The notes: generated by a model from the letters alone, not told the origin. A stretch of 64,000 bases of DNA from Leptospira harrisiae (GCF_002811945.1 NZ_NPDX01000001.1:1062501-1126500); one strand, 5' to 3'. Shown: positions 26,783-36,465, counted from the first letter of the stretch. Translations and numbers: made by a program.

Positions 26783-28039
26783 TTGAAACCATATCTAACA
26801 ACAGTTTTACTTTCCTATTGTTCCTTGGTGATTTTTTCCTGTAAATTTTCTAATTTAGAGAATGGCTGTGATCCTAAATCTGATTCCTTTCAAGATTTTT
26901 ATTTAGCTAGGATCCTTGTTGATGATGATCGTGAGTTTTGTGGTTCCCAAGCACCGAATCGATCTATTTGTGAAATGGATCCTTTAGCAATCATCCAGCC
27001 AAGACGTTGGAAATATGTGTCTCAGGAAATACAAAAACAAAAGTCTTTTGGTTCTACTGGGGTTTCCTTTACTAGTTTTACTCCACCTTATTCGGGCACA
27101 GCAAAGTGGTTAGGTGGAATTCTTGGCAATGACCAAAAAATCTACTCCGTTCCTTATAACCAATCCGAAGTACTTGTCATCAATCCAGTTACCAATGAAA
27201 CTTCTAGTTTTGCCATTGGTGTGAGTGGTTCAGCACAATGGGAAGGCGGCGTATTGGCACCAAATGGAAAAATATATGCAATTCCAAGAGATGCTGACAA
27301 TATTCTTGTTATCAATCCAACTAACAATCAAACTTATTTGTTACCTTCTCCAGAACTAGGGCTTGGAAAATGGCGAGGTGGAGTATTGGCTCCCAATGGT
27401 TTGATTTATGGAATACCCATGAGTTCCAATAAAATTTTAGTGATCAATCCACAAACAGATACCATACGGACTATACCTTCGCCTCTTTCATTGTCAAATA
27501 TGTGGGAAGGAGGGGTACTCGCTCCTAACGGAAAAATATATGCATTCCCAGTTGATATAGATTATATTTTTGTTTTAGATCCTTTTTCGGAACGAAGTTA
27601 CGTGATCCCGAGTCCCAAAACTGGTCTTGGGAAGTGGAGGCATGGAGTCCTTGCACCTAACGGAAAAATAATTGGTATTCCCTCCAATGATACGGAGTTT
27701 CTCATCATTGATCCTAACTCTGATTCGCTTAATTTATGGGTGTCACCTGTAGTTGCATCAGCTAAATGGAGAGGTGGAGTTTTAGCTGCAGACGGAAGGA
27801 TCTACACAATACCTGCGGATATCACAGATTTTATTGCTTTTGATCCAGATACATTTGTATCCACAACATACAATTCCGGAATTTCGGGTGGAAATAAGTG
27901 GGGTGATGCTGTCTTATCACCTAACGGAAAAATATATACGATTCCACACACAGATAATCAGGTATTCGTCATTGATCCTGGCACTAACGGTAAGATCTGT
28001 GGCAATTTGTTACGAAGTAGTTACTGGAATGTGTATTAA
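26783..28039 (+). CDS. repeat-built propeller-like lipoprotein
   Basis: The frame is open back to a GTG at 26684 and an ATG at 26714. The TTG at 26783 is preferred because it yields a textbook lipoprotein leader ending LVIFSC. The body is a series of about eight degenerate repeats of 43-45 residues built on the pattern KWRGGVLAPNGKIYGIP ... LVINPxT, beginning near residue 100 and running to IDPGT near the end. Each repeat would give a beta blade, so a seven- or eight-bladed propeller on the cell surface or in the periplasm is likely. It shows no catalytic residues; a binding role is the usual guess for such proteins. Confidence 0.75.
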   Translation: MKPYLTTVLLSYCSLVIFSCKFSNLENGCDPKSDSFQDFYLARILVDDDREFCGSQAPNRSICEMDPLAIIQPRRWKYVSQEIQKQKSFGSTGVSFTSFTPPYSGTAKWLGGILGNDQKIYSVPYNQSEVLVINPVTNETSSFAIGVSGSAQWEGGVLAPNGKIYAIPRDADNILVINPTNNQTYLLPSPELGLGKWRGGVLAPNGLIYGIPMSSNKILVINPQTDTIRTIPSPLSLSNMWEGGVLAPNGKIYAFPVDIDYIFVLDPFSERSYVIPSPKTGLGKWRHGVLAPNGKIIGIPSNDTEFLIIDPNSDSLNLWVSPVVASAKWRGGVLAADGRIYTIPADITDFIAFDPDTFVSTTYNSGISGGNKWGDAVLSPNGKIYTIPHTDNQVFVIDPGTNGKICGNLLRSSYWNVY

Positions 28040-28071
28040 TATGACGAAAATTGAATCTTCCTAAATTTAAA

Positions 28072-28100
28072 TTGACACTTCATTTTTAACATCTATAAAT
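28072..28100 (+). promoter_or_regulatory. sigma-70 promoter, predicted to make a leaderless mRNA
   Basis: TTGACA (28072-28077) is followed after 16 bases by TATAAA (28094-28099). Transcription would begin at about 28105-28107, on the ATG of the next gene, which has no ribosome-binding site. Confidence 0.65.
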
Positions 28101-28104
28101 TGGT

Positions 28105-28995
28105 ATGCGATGGAAGGCATCTGAATTTTGGAAAAATGCATCACCAAATGAATTATTGGATTTCTTCCAATCCGTTGAGCAGGGAACTGATTTAAAATCT
28201 TTAGCCGATCATATGATGGCAGAAGAAGATTTTTGTGATTTAGTTTTTGAATACTTATGGCTTCTTCGGTCGGAAGAAGGTTCGAGACGTTTTTTAAATG
28301 ACGACAATTTAACTCCAGAACTTCTGATGAAGTTTATATATTTTGGATATGGAAAACAGTTCCTCACTGGAAATTTTGATTCCAATGCTTATTTTCTACA
28401 AATCAGATCTTTGTTTGATTCTGCACAGAGTTTGCGAATATTATCTCTTGCTGAAGAGATGGACAGAGATCCCACTCTAAAAATCCATCTATTGTCCAAC
28501 TTAGACCCACAAACTTGGGAAGCTTACTTTGATATATTAGAACAAAATAATATGACGATGCAGGCATTACTAGGTATTTTTTCAAACCTTAGAGAAAATG
28601 AAATTAGAAAGATACTTTTGAATAGCCATACACTTTATTATTACCTACGAATGATGATGGTTTCTGGCCAAAAAAAAGTGGCAGAACAATTACCTAAAGA
28701 AAAGGAAAACCGTGCCCGGTTGGAGTCAATTTTGGATTCCATACATGTTTGGGAGACATTTTGCCATCAACTAAGTGAAAAATTTGATTTTAGATCAGAA
28801 GGGAAGTTGGCTCCAAACAAAAGGAACCCTGATCGTTTATCCCTTGTCTTACGGGAATTAAAGAAACTTCCTGCGCCAGATCGGGCAGATGTTTTGGCCT
28901 ATCTTTGTGGAAATGGGGCAGTTCTTGACGTTTGGGAAGAAACGACCATCCTTTCTGCTCTTTCCAATTACGATCGCGTGGGAAAATACTTTTAA
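28105..28995 (+). CDS. conserved protein of unknown function, paralogue A
   Basis: A 296-aa soluble, helix-rich protein with no signal peptide. It starts MRWKASEFWKNASPNELLDF and is a clear paralogue of the next gene: both open with seven residues then FWK, share YxFGKxxxxGN, LLSNL followed by W-E-x-YF, LYxYLRMMxV, W-E, and a late NxxRLSxxLR. The start is set by this alignment and by the promoter that ends directly at the ATG. I do not recognise a domain; the repeated helical texture recalls HEAT-like or hypothetical leptospiral proteins. It may act in the cytoplasm. Confidence 0.7.
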   Translation: MRWKASEFWKNASPNELLDFFQSVEQGTDLKSLADHMMAEEDFCDLVFEYLWLLRSEEGSRRFLNDDNLTPELLMKFIYFGYGKQFLTGNFDSNAYFLQIRSLFDSAQSLRILSLAEEMDRDPTLKIHLLSNLDPQTWEAYFDILEQNNMTMQALLGIFSNLRENEIRKILLNSHTLYYYLRMMMVSGQKKVAEQLPKEKENRARLESILDSIHVWETFCHQLSEKFDFRSEGKLAPNKRNPDRLSLVLRELKKLPAPDRADVLAYLCGNGAVLDVWEETTILSALSNYDRVGKYF

Positions 28996-29099
28996 CCCAA
29001 AAAAAGGAAATCATCCTAGTATTTGGTTTTACCCTTTTTTTTTCTTTTTTTTCAATAAATACCAGGTTTTTATTAAAAATCGAATTTCCTTTTTTGGGT
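28995..29099. repeat. long inverted repeat between the paralogues
   Basis: The outer arms (28995-29011 and 29084-29099) pair 16 of 17 positions with one bulged A. The inner arms CCTAGTATTT (29015-29024) and AAATACCAGG (29057-29066) pair 9 of 10. The loop is a long pyrimidine tract. It begins at the stop codon of the first paralogue and ends 50 bases before the next start. Confidence 0.75.
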
Positions 29100-29149
29100 A
29101 AGTCGGCTTTTCCTTTCGTCCTCTGATACGAGGGTTTGAGAATAAATCG

Positions 29150-30133
29150 ATGCAAGTATTAGTTTACGATTTTTGGAAGAAGAGTTCCCCCCAACATGCA
29201 AAGGAGTCATTTGATTTTCTTTTAACGACTCCCAATCTTCATGAATATTTAGAAATTCTTTTTGAAGTCGATGAACTCGTTGAATACTTTTGTAGTTATT
29301 GTTGGATCCTGCGGGATGAGGATGTTTTAAAAGGACTAATCAACCATCCTGCAATGCCAGTCAATTTGATTTGTAAAGCGGTGTATTATGGATTTGGAAA
29401 ATACATAAAAAAAGGAAATATCACACCGGATTATTATTTTTCTATATGGGCAAAAATCATTAGCTCTGAAAAAAGTTTGGAGTTATTACTGAATGAACCT
29501 ATGGTTGAAAAGGATGTCACTTTTCAGTTAAACTTACTCAGCAATTTAAATGCAAAACAATGGGAAGAATACTTTGAATCTTCCATCTCTGAGTCCGGTG
29601 AACAAAATACAGATTCATTCCTTCGTATCTTTGAAAAAATTGATACGATTCATTGTAAACGACTTTTGTATCGTAATCCTAATCTATATCAATACTTGCG
29701 AATGTTAGTTGTATTTGATAAAAAAGAAACTGTGCCTGGGTTTTTGTTTCAATTAGAAAATAATTTAAAAACAATTCATCGATGGGAAGAATATGCGAAT
29801 GCGAAACTAAGAGAGTTTTCTCCAAAAGATGAACGGGAAAAAACTCCGAGTCGTAGAAATGTCAATCGTTTGACTGATATACTTAGAGATGGTCTTTTTA
29901 TCGCCGATGTTTCTGACCGTCTCGACTTTATTGAATACCTAATGATTCGAGAAGTGATTGTCGACGAACAAGAAATGGAAATCATCTGCCAATTTGTTGG
30001 CATACCAGATTCAAATGGAAAAATTGAATCCAAATTTTCTTCAATCCTATCTTGTCCCGTCATTTATCCTCAAACAAATCTATTGGATGCGGAAGAAAAT
30101 CACAACTCTAAAGTAAATCCAACATTGATCTGA
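29150..30133 (+). CDS. conserved protein of unknown function, paralogue B
   Basis: A 327-aa soluble protein that aligns along its full length with paralogue A, starting VYDFWKKSSPQHAKESFDF against its SEFWKNASPNELLDFF. It also has YCWILRDEDVLKGL, YYGFGKYIKKGN, LNLLSNLNAKQWEEYFESS and RNVNRLTDILRDGL. It is about 30 residues longer at the C-terminus. The last 34 bases overlap the 3' end of the TonB receptor gene on the other strand, so the stops converge. Neither paralogue shows a known domain by eye. Divergence between them is high, so the duplication is old. Confidence 0.7.
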   Translation: MQVLVYDFWKKSSPQHAKESFDFLLTTPNLHEYLEILFEVDELVEYFCSYCWILRDEDVLKGLINHPAMPVNLICKAVYYGFGKYIKKGNITPDYYFSIWAKIISSEKSLELLLNEPMVEKDVTFQLNLLSNLNAKQWEEYFESSISESGEQNTDSFLRIFEKIDTIHCKRLLYRNPNLYQYLRMLVVFDKKETVPGFLFQLENNLKTIHRWEEYANAKLREFSPKDEREKTPSRRNVNRLTDILRDGLFIADVSDRLDFIEYLMIREVIVDEQEMEIICQFVGIPDSNGKIESKFSSILSCPVIYPQTNLLDAEENHNSKVNPTLI

Positions 30134-32481
30134 CGGAAAGGTCCTGGTTGGATTCCCGTTGGTAATCTCCCTGACACATATTGTTTGTCTTGGATGTTTT
30201 TTGCGTTAATAAAAACAGACCATTTATCTGGGGACCGGTATCCTAAACTTGTATTCCATAATTCAACCTTAGGAATGATTCCTTTGTTTCCATCTTCAGA
30301 TTCGTCTTTAGTGTTTAGTAAATCTGAATATTGTTTTCCAATGTATTGGTATTCTAAACGACCGTAGTATCCTTGTGGAGAAGACACACTGATTGCAGTG
30401 GTAAATGTTTCTTTGGGAACATAGGGTAAATAATTACCGGTTGTATCAGTCGAAATGTATTGGTAGTTGTTTACTGTGTACGCCGGTAAAATTTCAATCG
30501 TTTCTTTACCATCACTTGTTTGTGAAACAGGGAATGGATTGAAACTTCTCGATTTTGCTTCGATCCGAGAATAAATAAATTCTATAGGAACTCTCCATTC
30601 TGATTTTTGCATTTTTGCAGGATCCCAAACAATTACAGATTCTCCTCCAGTATGTGTCGAATAACCAGTATTTGCTGGTCTAATTCCGTTTTCTCCACCA
30701 ACTTCATTCACATTAATGATTTGGTCTCTGAAATACATTTTATATCCAACAAGTTCCGTATACAAATACGAGGTTATATCTCCTCTAATTCCTGTTTCAT
30801 AGTTTGTAGATGTTTCTGGTTTTAGGCGGTAATCATTTCCCTGCGGACTAAATGAGGTACCAAATGTCGGAGGTGAAAATCCTTTGTGGGCACCTGAAAA
30901 CCATATGAATTTTTTGGTAATATCGTAGGTAATCCCAAGTCCAGGTAAGATGACATGAGTTCTTGATTCACTTGAACTTCTGCGATTGACCGAAACATCA
31001 TTTGGCAAAACAGCACCCAGTCGGTAATCTTCTTGCGTGGCTTGTCTTCTTGTTGTAATTGCCTTTTGTCTGACTTCTTCATACCGCACACCTGGGATGA
31101 GTTTCCAGTTTTCTGAGAGTTGTATCCTATCCTGGAAGTAAGTTGCCAATGCCTCTATTTTTCTTTCTTGTCTATTTAAATTGAAGTTGGGTAGCGAGGG
31201 TTGCGCCAAATTTGTAACCAAAGATTCTTCTTGGATGATTGTTTTCGAAAGGTAACCTAGTGGATCGTCTGTTTTTTTTACATTGGTTTGCGTTAGATTG
31301 TTTTCACCATGCACTCTAACGCCAAGGTCGGTTTCATGTTTGATGCCGAAGGTAGAAAATTTAGATTCCAATTTAGTTTCCACACCTCCCACCATAAAAG
31401 ATTGGTCGCGACTAATATACGACTCACGCATATAAATTGTATCACCAGGCCGATTTCCAATAATTCCAGGTGAGTAGTTACGAAGTGTATCCAGAGGTGC
31501 ATTCAAATAACCTCCATTAGAAGATTTTCCAGATAAAAAATCCTGCCTTGCCCAGTTTCTTTCCGCTTGAGAAAAATATCCTCGTATAATAAGTGTATGG
31601 TCATCCGTTAATTTCCAGTTATGAGAAATGATGGATTGGCTTCGGTTTAGTTGTTTTTCATCAAACTCGGCTGGATTGATTTTTGGATCCATTCGGAAGA
31701 GGCCTTGTGATAAACCTAAATAAGTTGATTGGGCATTTTGTACATGATATCCTAGTTTAATCGTTGTACTATGGTTTTCGTTCCAATCTTGAATCCATTT
31801 GACATTCCCTTCAGTCACATCAAAATTTTGGTAATTACGAAATCCATTGCCTTGTTTTCTAAGTAAGGATACTTCAAAAGCACTGGATCCAAAACTTTTT
31901 CCGTAAGAATTGTAAGTGGAAAGGTATCCGTTTTCTCCGCCCACATTTTTTGTGTAAAACGTTGACTCCACTGGCGGACGTTTTGTGACAAAGTTAACAA
32001 TCCCACCAATTGTATTTGGTCCGAATAATATGGAACCAGAACCTTTGATGATTTCAATTCGTTCCATTCTTTCAATTGATGGGGAATAATAACTTTCTGG
32101 TTGACCATAAGGTGAAAGTGAAGTTAGAATTCCATCTTCCAAAATTAAAGTTTTTCTGGATTCTTCATTACTTACACCCCTAAAACCAATATTTGGTGTT
32201 AGACCTGCAGCATCTTGGAATCGAACACTGGCACCTGGGGTTCTTCGCAATGCTTCCATCGGATCTGTAGGAGACGCTTCTTCTAAATATTTTTTATCAA
32301 TGATGTATGCCGAACCTGGAATTTTTTTTAAGTCTTCTTTTTTGTTTCCAATGACATGAATCCCTTCATTTTTTTGAGTTTTTGTTTCTTGTTCATCAGT
32401 ATTGGTCTGGGCATAAATTGAGATACTTCCGATCGGAATTAGAAGGAAAAAAAAGATAGAGTATAAGTTATTTAAATTCAT
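30100..32481 (-). CDS. TonB-dependent outer-membrane receptor, iron-type
   Basis: A 793-aa receptor with signal peptide (IPIGSISIYAQ). The plug domain occupies about residues 45-165 (KKIPGSAYIIDKKYLEEA, PGASVRFQDAAGLTPNIGFRG, ERIEIIKGSGSILFGPNTIGG). A 22-strand barrel follows, ending in aromatic VGFTLEL. The plug style is that of FecA-like receptors for ferric citrate or siderophores. It is the last gene of the Fur-box operon and overlaps the HTTM gene by four bases. In pathogenic Leptospira an LruB-type imelysin gene is likewise next to a FecA-like receptor. It needs TonB-ExbBD, which is not encoded here. Confidence 0.93.
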   Translation of the reverse strand: MNLNNLYSIFFFLLIPIGSISIYAQTNTDEQETKTQKNEGIHVIGNKKEDLKKIPGSAYIIDKKYLEEASPTDPMEALRRTPGASVRFQDAAGLTPNIGFRGVSNEESRKTLILEDGILTSLSPYGQPESYYSPSIERMERIEIIKGSGSILFGPNTIGGIVNFVTKRPPVESTFYTKNVGGENGYLSTYNSYGKSFGSSAFEVSLLRKQGNGFRNYQNFDVTEGNVKWIQDWNENHSTTIKLGYHVQNAQSTYLGLSQGLFRMDPKINPAEFDEKQLNRSQSIISHNWKLTDDHTLIIRGYFSQAERNWARQDFLSGKSSNGGYLNAPLDTLRNYSPGIIGNRPGDTIYMRESYISRDQSFMVGGVETKLESKFSTFGIKHETDLGVRVHGENNLTQTNVKKTDDPLGYLSKTIIQEESLVTNLAQPSLPNFNLNRQERKIEALATYFQDRIQLSENWKLIPGVRYEEVRQKAITTRRQATQEDYRLGAVLPNDVSVNRRSSSESRTHVILPGLGITYDITKKFIWFSGAHKGFSPPTFGTSFSPQGNDYRLKPETSTNYETGIRGDITSYLYTELVGYKMYFRDQIINVNEVGGENGIRPANTGYSTHTGGESVIVWDPAKMQKSEWRVPIEFIYSRIEAKSRSFNPFPVSQTSDGKETIEILPAYTVNNYQYISTDTTGNYLPYVPKETFTTAISVSSPQGYYGRLEYQYIGKQYSDLLNTKDESEDGNKGIIPKVELWNTSLGYRSPDKWSVFINAKNIQDKQYVSGRLPTGIQPGPFRQINVGFTLEL

Positions 32482-33803
32482 CGAATGAGTCCTTTTAAAG
32501 GGAAAAAGTTGATTTGGATCTTTGTTAGATCTATGTTAGGCGGGAAAAGTGGTCGTGACGGTTTTCCGTTGATTGATACGTCCGATTGAACATAAACAGG
32601 AACGTCCTTAATACCCGACCGTTCAAACTCTTTGGTTTGTAAATGTTTGGCATATTGTAAGATATGTTCGGGTTGGATCGTCATCATTCGGTATTGGTAA
32701 TCAGTAAGTTCTTCTTTCGGATTTACCTGTTTATTTTGAACAAAAAAGATGGCTCTTCCTACTTTGTCGGCTACCATTACTTGCCATGAATATTTAATTG
32801 ATTCCTCAGTCCAAATCACTTGGCCAGGATAGAAAACATGCCGAAACGGAATCGTGATTTGTAACATAATATATGCGACTAACAAATATTCTTTCAAACC
32901 AAACTGAAGCTTGTTTTCCTTTGGTTCGGTAGTTTCTTTTGATAGTTCATTTCCCATATTGATTTTGAAAATTTTTTTTAGGATTGTTCTCGGCCAATTT
33001 GGTTCAAAAAATACCAATGAAGAAAGACTCATCACAATGGGGAAGATTCCAATGGGAAACAAAAAGGATGTGAAGGAATGGAAAAATAAAACAACAACCC
33101 ATGCATAAAATCGAAATCGTTTTGTGCATAATAGAAAGGGTATCGATAAATCAAATAGTACACCAATCCAAGAAAAAGCAAAGGCAGTGATTGGTAATCC
33201 AAGGATGGGATCAAGAAAAGGCAATTTCCCTTCGGATTGGTACAACCATAATTTCAAAGGGAGCGCTTCAAACAGCCAATCTGGTTGGAGTTTTGCAACC
33301 CCTCCAAAAAAATAAACAAGTCCCATTTGAATACGGAAAGCATATAACCAAAACTTGGGAATGGGATCCGTATTTTGAATCCATTGTTTCCATTGGAGCG
33401 TAGGCAAATTAGATTTGGAAACAGGTGATAACCATAATAAAAATCCTAGTAAGGATATTAGATAATAATGATTTAGATAGATGGTAGCATCTGAAAAATG
33501 AAACCAAGTAAATCCAATCGTAAACACAAATAAATTAACTCTTAATAAATATCCAAAAAAAATTCCTAAAGCAGAAACTAATAAGATAATAAATAAAAGG
33601 TAGGTGAATATAGGAGGAAGAGGGTGAATCCATTCCCAACCAAAATGTTTAAAGAAAAATGTTGGTTTAATAAAATACGAATGGATCCATCCGAAATAGA
33701 AATACCGAATGATTAGAATGCTTGTTGCAAATCCATATCCAATACGAAAAAAATGCAGTGATAAGGAAGAAACTGGATTAGATAAATTCTTAGTCTCCAT
33801 CAT
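32478..33803 (-). CDS. HTTM/VKGC-like integral membrane protein
   Basis: The frame is open from 33884, but the ATG at 33803 has TTGGAG nine bases ahead and limits overlap with the upstream gene to 14 bases, so I start there (441 aa). Multiple TM helices carry the vitamin K-dependent gamma-carboxylase/HTTM signature: YFFGGVAKLQPDWLFEALP, a second block FDLSIPFLLCTKRFRFYA, and a periplasmic C-terminal block with IPFRHVFYPGQ followed by SWQVMVADKVGRAIFFV. The lysine in AKL corresponds to the catalytic base position of the carboxylases. A VKGC homologue has been reported from Leptospira. Within this iron operon a quinol- or redox-linked role in the envelope is possible; carboxylation is unproven. 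Confidence 0.82.
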   Translation of the reverse strand: MMETKNLSNPVSSLSLHFFRIGYGFATSILIIRYFYFGWIHSYFIKPTFFFKHFGWEWIHPLPPIFTYLLFIILLVSALGIFFGYLLRVNLFVFTIGFTWFHFSDATIYLNHYYLISLLGFLLWLSPVSKSNLPTLQWKQWIQNTDPIPKFWLYAFRIQMGLVYFFGGVAKLQPDWLFEALPLKLWLYQSEGKLPFLDPILGLPITAFAFSWIGVLFDLSIPFLLCTKRFRFYAWVVVLFFHSFTSFLFPIGIFPIVMSLSSLVFFEPNWPRTILKKIFKINMGNELSKETTEPKENKLQFGLKEYLLVAYIMLQITIPFRHVFYPGQVIWTEESIKYSWQVMVADKVGRAIFFVQNKQVNPKEELTDYQYRMMTIQPEHILQYAKHLQTKEFERSGIKDVPVYVQSDVSINGKPSRPLFPPNIDLTKIQINFFPLKGLIR

Positions 33804-34926
33804 TTGAACTAGCTCCAATGGTTCCGCCAAGTGCACTAATAAGTTCCGTACTAATGATAATTCTAAGTTTTTTGAATTCACCAAGCATCAATTCAACATC
33901 TTGATTCCCTGTTGTAATCGCATTTTGGAAGGTTCCATATTTTGTTTTAACAGAGTTAACGGAAGCAGTTGTAGTTCTGATTTGTCCTTGCAACCTTGGA
34001 ACCACCGTTTCACTTCGTAATGCTAAAAATTTATATAAACCTGCATCTCCTATGTCTGAAAAACCTTGTAGATTGTATAATAAAGAATCTAAAGACAAGT
34101 TTGCATAAGGTGTTTCTACTTTTGTAATGTCTTTCACACCTAAATTAGTTGCTCTTAACCCAGATGGTTCCGCTATTTTGATATCTACTATCGTATTACA
34201 AAAAAATACCATTTGGTTTGTGAGTTCTGTCAATCCATCTTTTGTGTTAGGATATTCCCGACTTCCTTTTCCTGCAGTTGTAAATGAGTTGTAAAAAGAA
34301 GTACTTCTGGATTTATCCCAATGGAAAATGAGTAAACCCGTTTGTGTTTTGATATCTTGGATTAGTTTAGTTAAATACGTTTTTCGATTGGTATCTGCAA
34401 ATGCAGCGTTCGTTGTCGTGGCATTATCTTTAAAAAGCAGATATTCCACTGTGTCTAATCCATCCACTCGAAGGCCATTTGGTGCTAAGTTGGATGTGAT
34501 TTTTGATTCGATTGCAGTAGGATCAATCGGGAAGGATTTCGAAAAACTGTCCAAATACAAATATACATTATTGGGAATGTAAGCCGGACCGAAGTAAGCC
34601 CATTCAATTTGTCGATACGCTAAATCTGCTTCGATCCATGCATTTTTTACAAGATTTAAGTTGGTCGCGTCGGTTGTGGTTACGTAATTGGTAGCGGCTG
34701 TTTGTAAGGCAGTTACTTTGTTGTCTAAATTTGTATATTTCGGAATAATTAAATTATTAGAAATATCCAAAAGTAAACTGGATGTTGTATAGGTTTTTAA
34801 ATAACTATCTACTAAACCTAATATTTGTGCTTTTTCTGATGCACTATCTGACTGGATTCCGCAATTGAATAAAAAAATGTAAAATCCATATATAAAAAAT
34901 TTCGATATAATTCTAATTCGCTTCAT
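33790..34926 (-). CDS. imelysin-family lipoprotein, LruB-like, with altered motif
   Basis: A 378-aa lipoprotein with lipobox FLFNCG (Cys near residue 21). The imelysin fold is indicated by the two helical bundles (NLVKNAWIEADLAYRQIEW and KLIQDIKTQTGLLIFHWD) and the motif region GLDTVEYLLF. The usual GxHxxE has Asp in place of His, so metal binding may be changed. Imelysin proteins belong to the EfeO/IrpA group, periplasmic players in iron uptake. LruB of pathogenic Leptospira is a comparable iron-regulated lipoprotein. It overlaps the di-haem gene upstream by four bases and the HTTM gene downstream by 14. Confidence 0.85.
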   Translation of the reverse strand: MKRIRIISKFFIYGFYIFLFNCGIQSDSASEKAQILGLVDSYLKTYTTSSLLLDISNNLIIPKYTNLDNKVTALQTAATNYVTTTDATNLNLVKNAWIEADLAYRQIEWAYFGPAYIPNNVYLYLDSFSKSFPIDPTAIESKITSNLAPNGLRVDGLDTVEYLLFKDNATTTNAAFADTNRKTYLTKLIQDIKTQTGLLIFHWDKSRSTSFYNSFTTAGKGSREYPNTKDGLTELTNQMVFFCNTIVDIKIAEPSGLRATNLGVKDITKVETPYANLSLDSLLYNLQGFSDIGDAGLYKFLALRSETVVPRLQGQIRTTTASVNSVKTKYGTFQNAITTGNQDVELMLGEFKKLRIIISTELISALGGTIGASSNDGD

Positions 34927-36449
34927 AATGATTTAAGAAAACTAATGATTTTGGTTCTAGATTCTTTAGGTAAAACTTTGTAATTATTTTTACTTTGTTC
35001 TGCTTCGCCGCCGTGCCAAAGGATTGCTTCCTGTATTCCTCTCGCTCTTCCATCGTGTAATAGAAGTTCGTGGCCATTGACTCTTTCGATAAGACCAAGT
35101 CCCCAAAGTGGAGTGGTCCTCCATTCATTTCCAGTTGCTAAAAAGTCGGACCTAGAATCACTGAGTCCATCTCCCATGTCATGTAGAAGTAAATCAGTAT
35201 ACGGTCTAATTTCTTGGTTTGCAATTTCCCTAATGGAATGGTCTCCTGTTTTGATTCTTGGGATATGGCAAGAGGAACATCCAATTTGAATGAACAATTC
35301 CTTACCTTTTTTGTTATCTTCCGATTTCCAACCTCTACGTCCTGGAACACTTACTAGGCTTGTGTAAAATGTAACTCGCGATAGACGATCACTTGAAATT
35401 TCAGGATTGGATCCATTTCCTGTCGGACTTGCAGAACAGAGGGTTTGTCCTGTGGCACAATTTTCGGATGGAAAAACCGGAGTGGTGAGACCAATATCTC
35501 CCAGAAAAGCACTGGCATTTTGGTGGGTTAAATTGGGTTGGTTGGCTTTCCATCCAAATCGTCCTAAAAATGATTTCGCTTGTGTTGTATCCCAGACAAG
35601 ATTTGGTTTTCCGGAGATTCCATCTCCATTCGAATCAGATACGTCAGCAAACGAACGTATGGTGGCTTCAGGAATGGCTTCCAAAAGTCCGAGGCCTGGT
35701 ACCATAGGAGCTGTTCTTGGAGAAATGAAATAAGTCCCAGATGGGTTATTTGTTGGATGATAAGGTTGGCCTGGATTTGCCACATTGATTTGTGTTGCAC
35801 CACCTCCCACATTCCAGGTGATCGCATAACTTGGCTTACGTAACGAGTATGTTTCGCCATCTGGAAAATTTCCTGGTTCTTCTGTATAAGTAATGGTAAC
35901 AGTTCCTTCTTTTGGTATTTGTGTCCCAGTTCCAAATTCTAATATCCCTTCTGTATTCAATTGGGTACCAAAATTGGCCATAGCGACTGGGCCACCTGTA
36001 GTTGCATTGGTTCCCGAGACACTCAATCGAATGAGCATAGAAGATAAACTGGTTCCGTCAGCTGGTGGTCTACCTCGACCATCCTTTACGTGACAACCTT
36101 GGCAAGACCGGTTGTTGAAGACAGGGCCAAGTCCGGCGACAGAAGAGTTTCCGGAAGGAAGCCAGGTGCGATTGAAGTTGGCGTTCCCATCTTGGAAGTC
36201 GATGGATCTATAAGAATCCACTACGTTTGCTGCTTCTAAGTCAAAGGCCGATTCAGTAGAATCAAAAGTAGTAGTATCACCACCACTGAATTGTTCACAA
36301 GGATCATTTAAAAAATCTCCAGCAGAACATTGCGGAGAGGATATAAGTGCAGCAAGAATTAGAGCATTGGTTTCATTATCGTTTGGTTTCTTTTTACAAG
36401 AAAAAATCAGGATGATACATGTCAGTAGGATAAGGTGTTTTGAATTCAT
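34923..36449 (-). CDS. di-haem DUF1111 oxidoreductase lipoprotein
   Basis: A 508-aa exported lipoprotein (lipobox LIFSCK) with two c-type haem motifs: NRSCQGCHVKDGRG and GCSSCHIPRIKTG. DUF1111 markers are GLGPVFNNRSCQGCH, GLGLLEAIPEATI, ISGKPN, FGWKANQPNL, LLHDMGDGLSDS, WRTTPLWGLG and LLHDGRARGIQEAILWHGGEA. Proteins of this family are annotated as di-haem oxidoreductases or thiol oxidoreductase-like and travel with imelysins in iron-regulated clusters. A redox step on iron or its ligand in the periplasm is the plausible role. It lies 16 bases after the first imelysin gene. A close paralogue is encoded at 42011. Confidence 0.9.
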   Translation of the reverse strand: MNSKHLILLTCIILIFSCKKKPNDNETNALILAALISSPQCSAGDFLNDPCEQFSGGDTTTFDSTESAFDLEAANVVDSYRSIDFQDGNANFNRTWLPSGNSSVAGLGPVFNNRSCQGCHVKDGRGRPPADGTSLSSMLIRLSVSGTNATTGGPVAMANFGTQLNTEGILEFGTGTQIPKEGTVTITYTEEPGNFPDGETYSLRKPSYAITWNVGGGATQINVANPGQPYHPTNNPSGTYFISPRTAPMVPGLGLLEAIPEATIRSFADVSDSNGDGISGKPNLVWDTTQAKSFLGRFGWKANQPNLTHQNASAFLGDIGLTTPVFPSENCATGQTLCSASPTGNGSNPEISSDRLSRVTFYTSLVSVPGRRGWKSEDNKKGKELFIQIGCSSCHIPRIKTGDHSIREIANQEIRPYTDLLLHDMGDGLSDSRSDFLATGNEWRTTPLWGLGLIERVNGHELLLHDGRARGIQEAILWHGGEAEQSKNNYKVLPKESRTKIISFLKSL

Positions 36450-36465
36450 TTTTATATATATTTTT

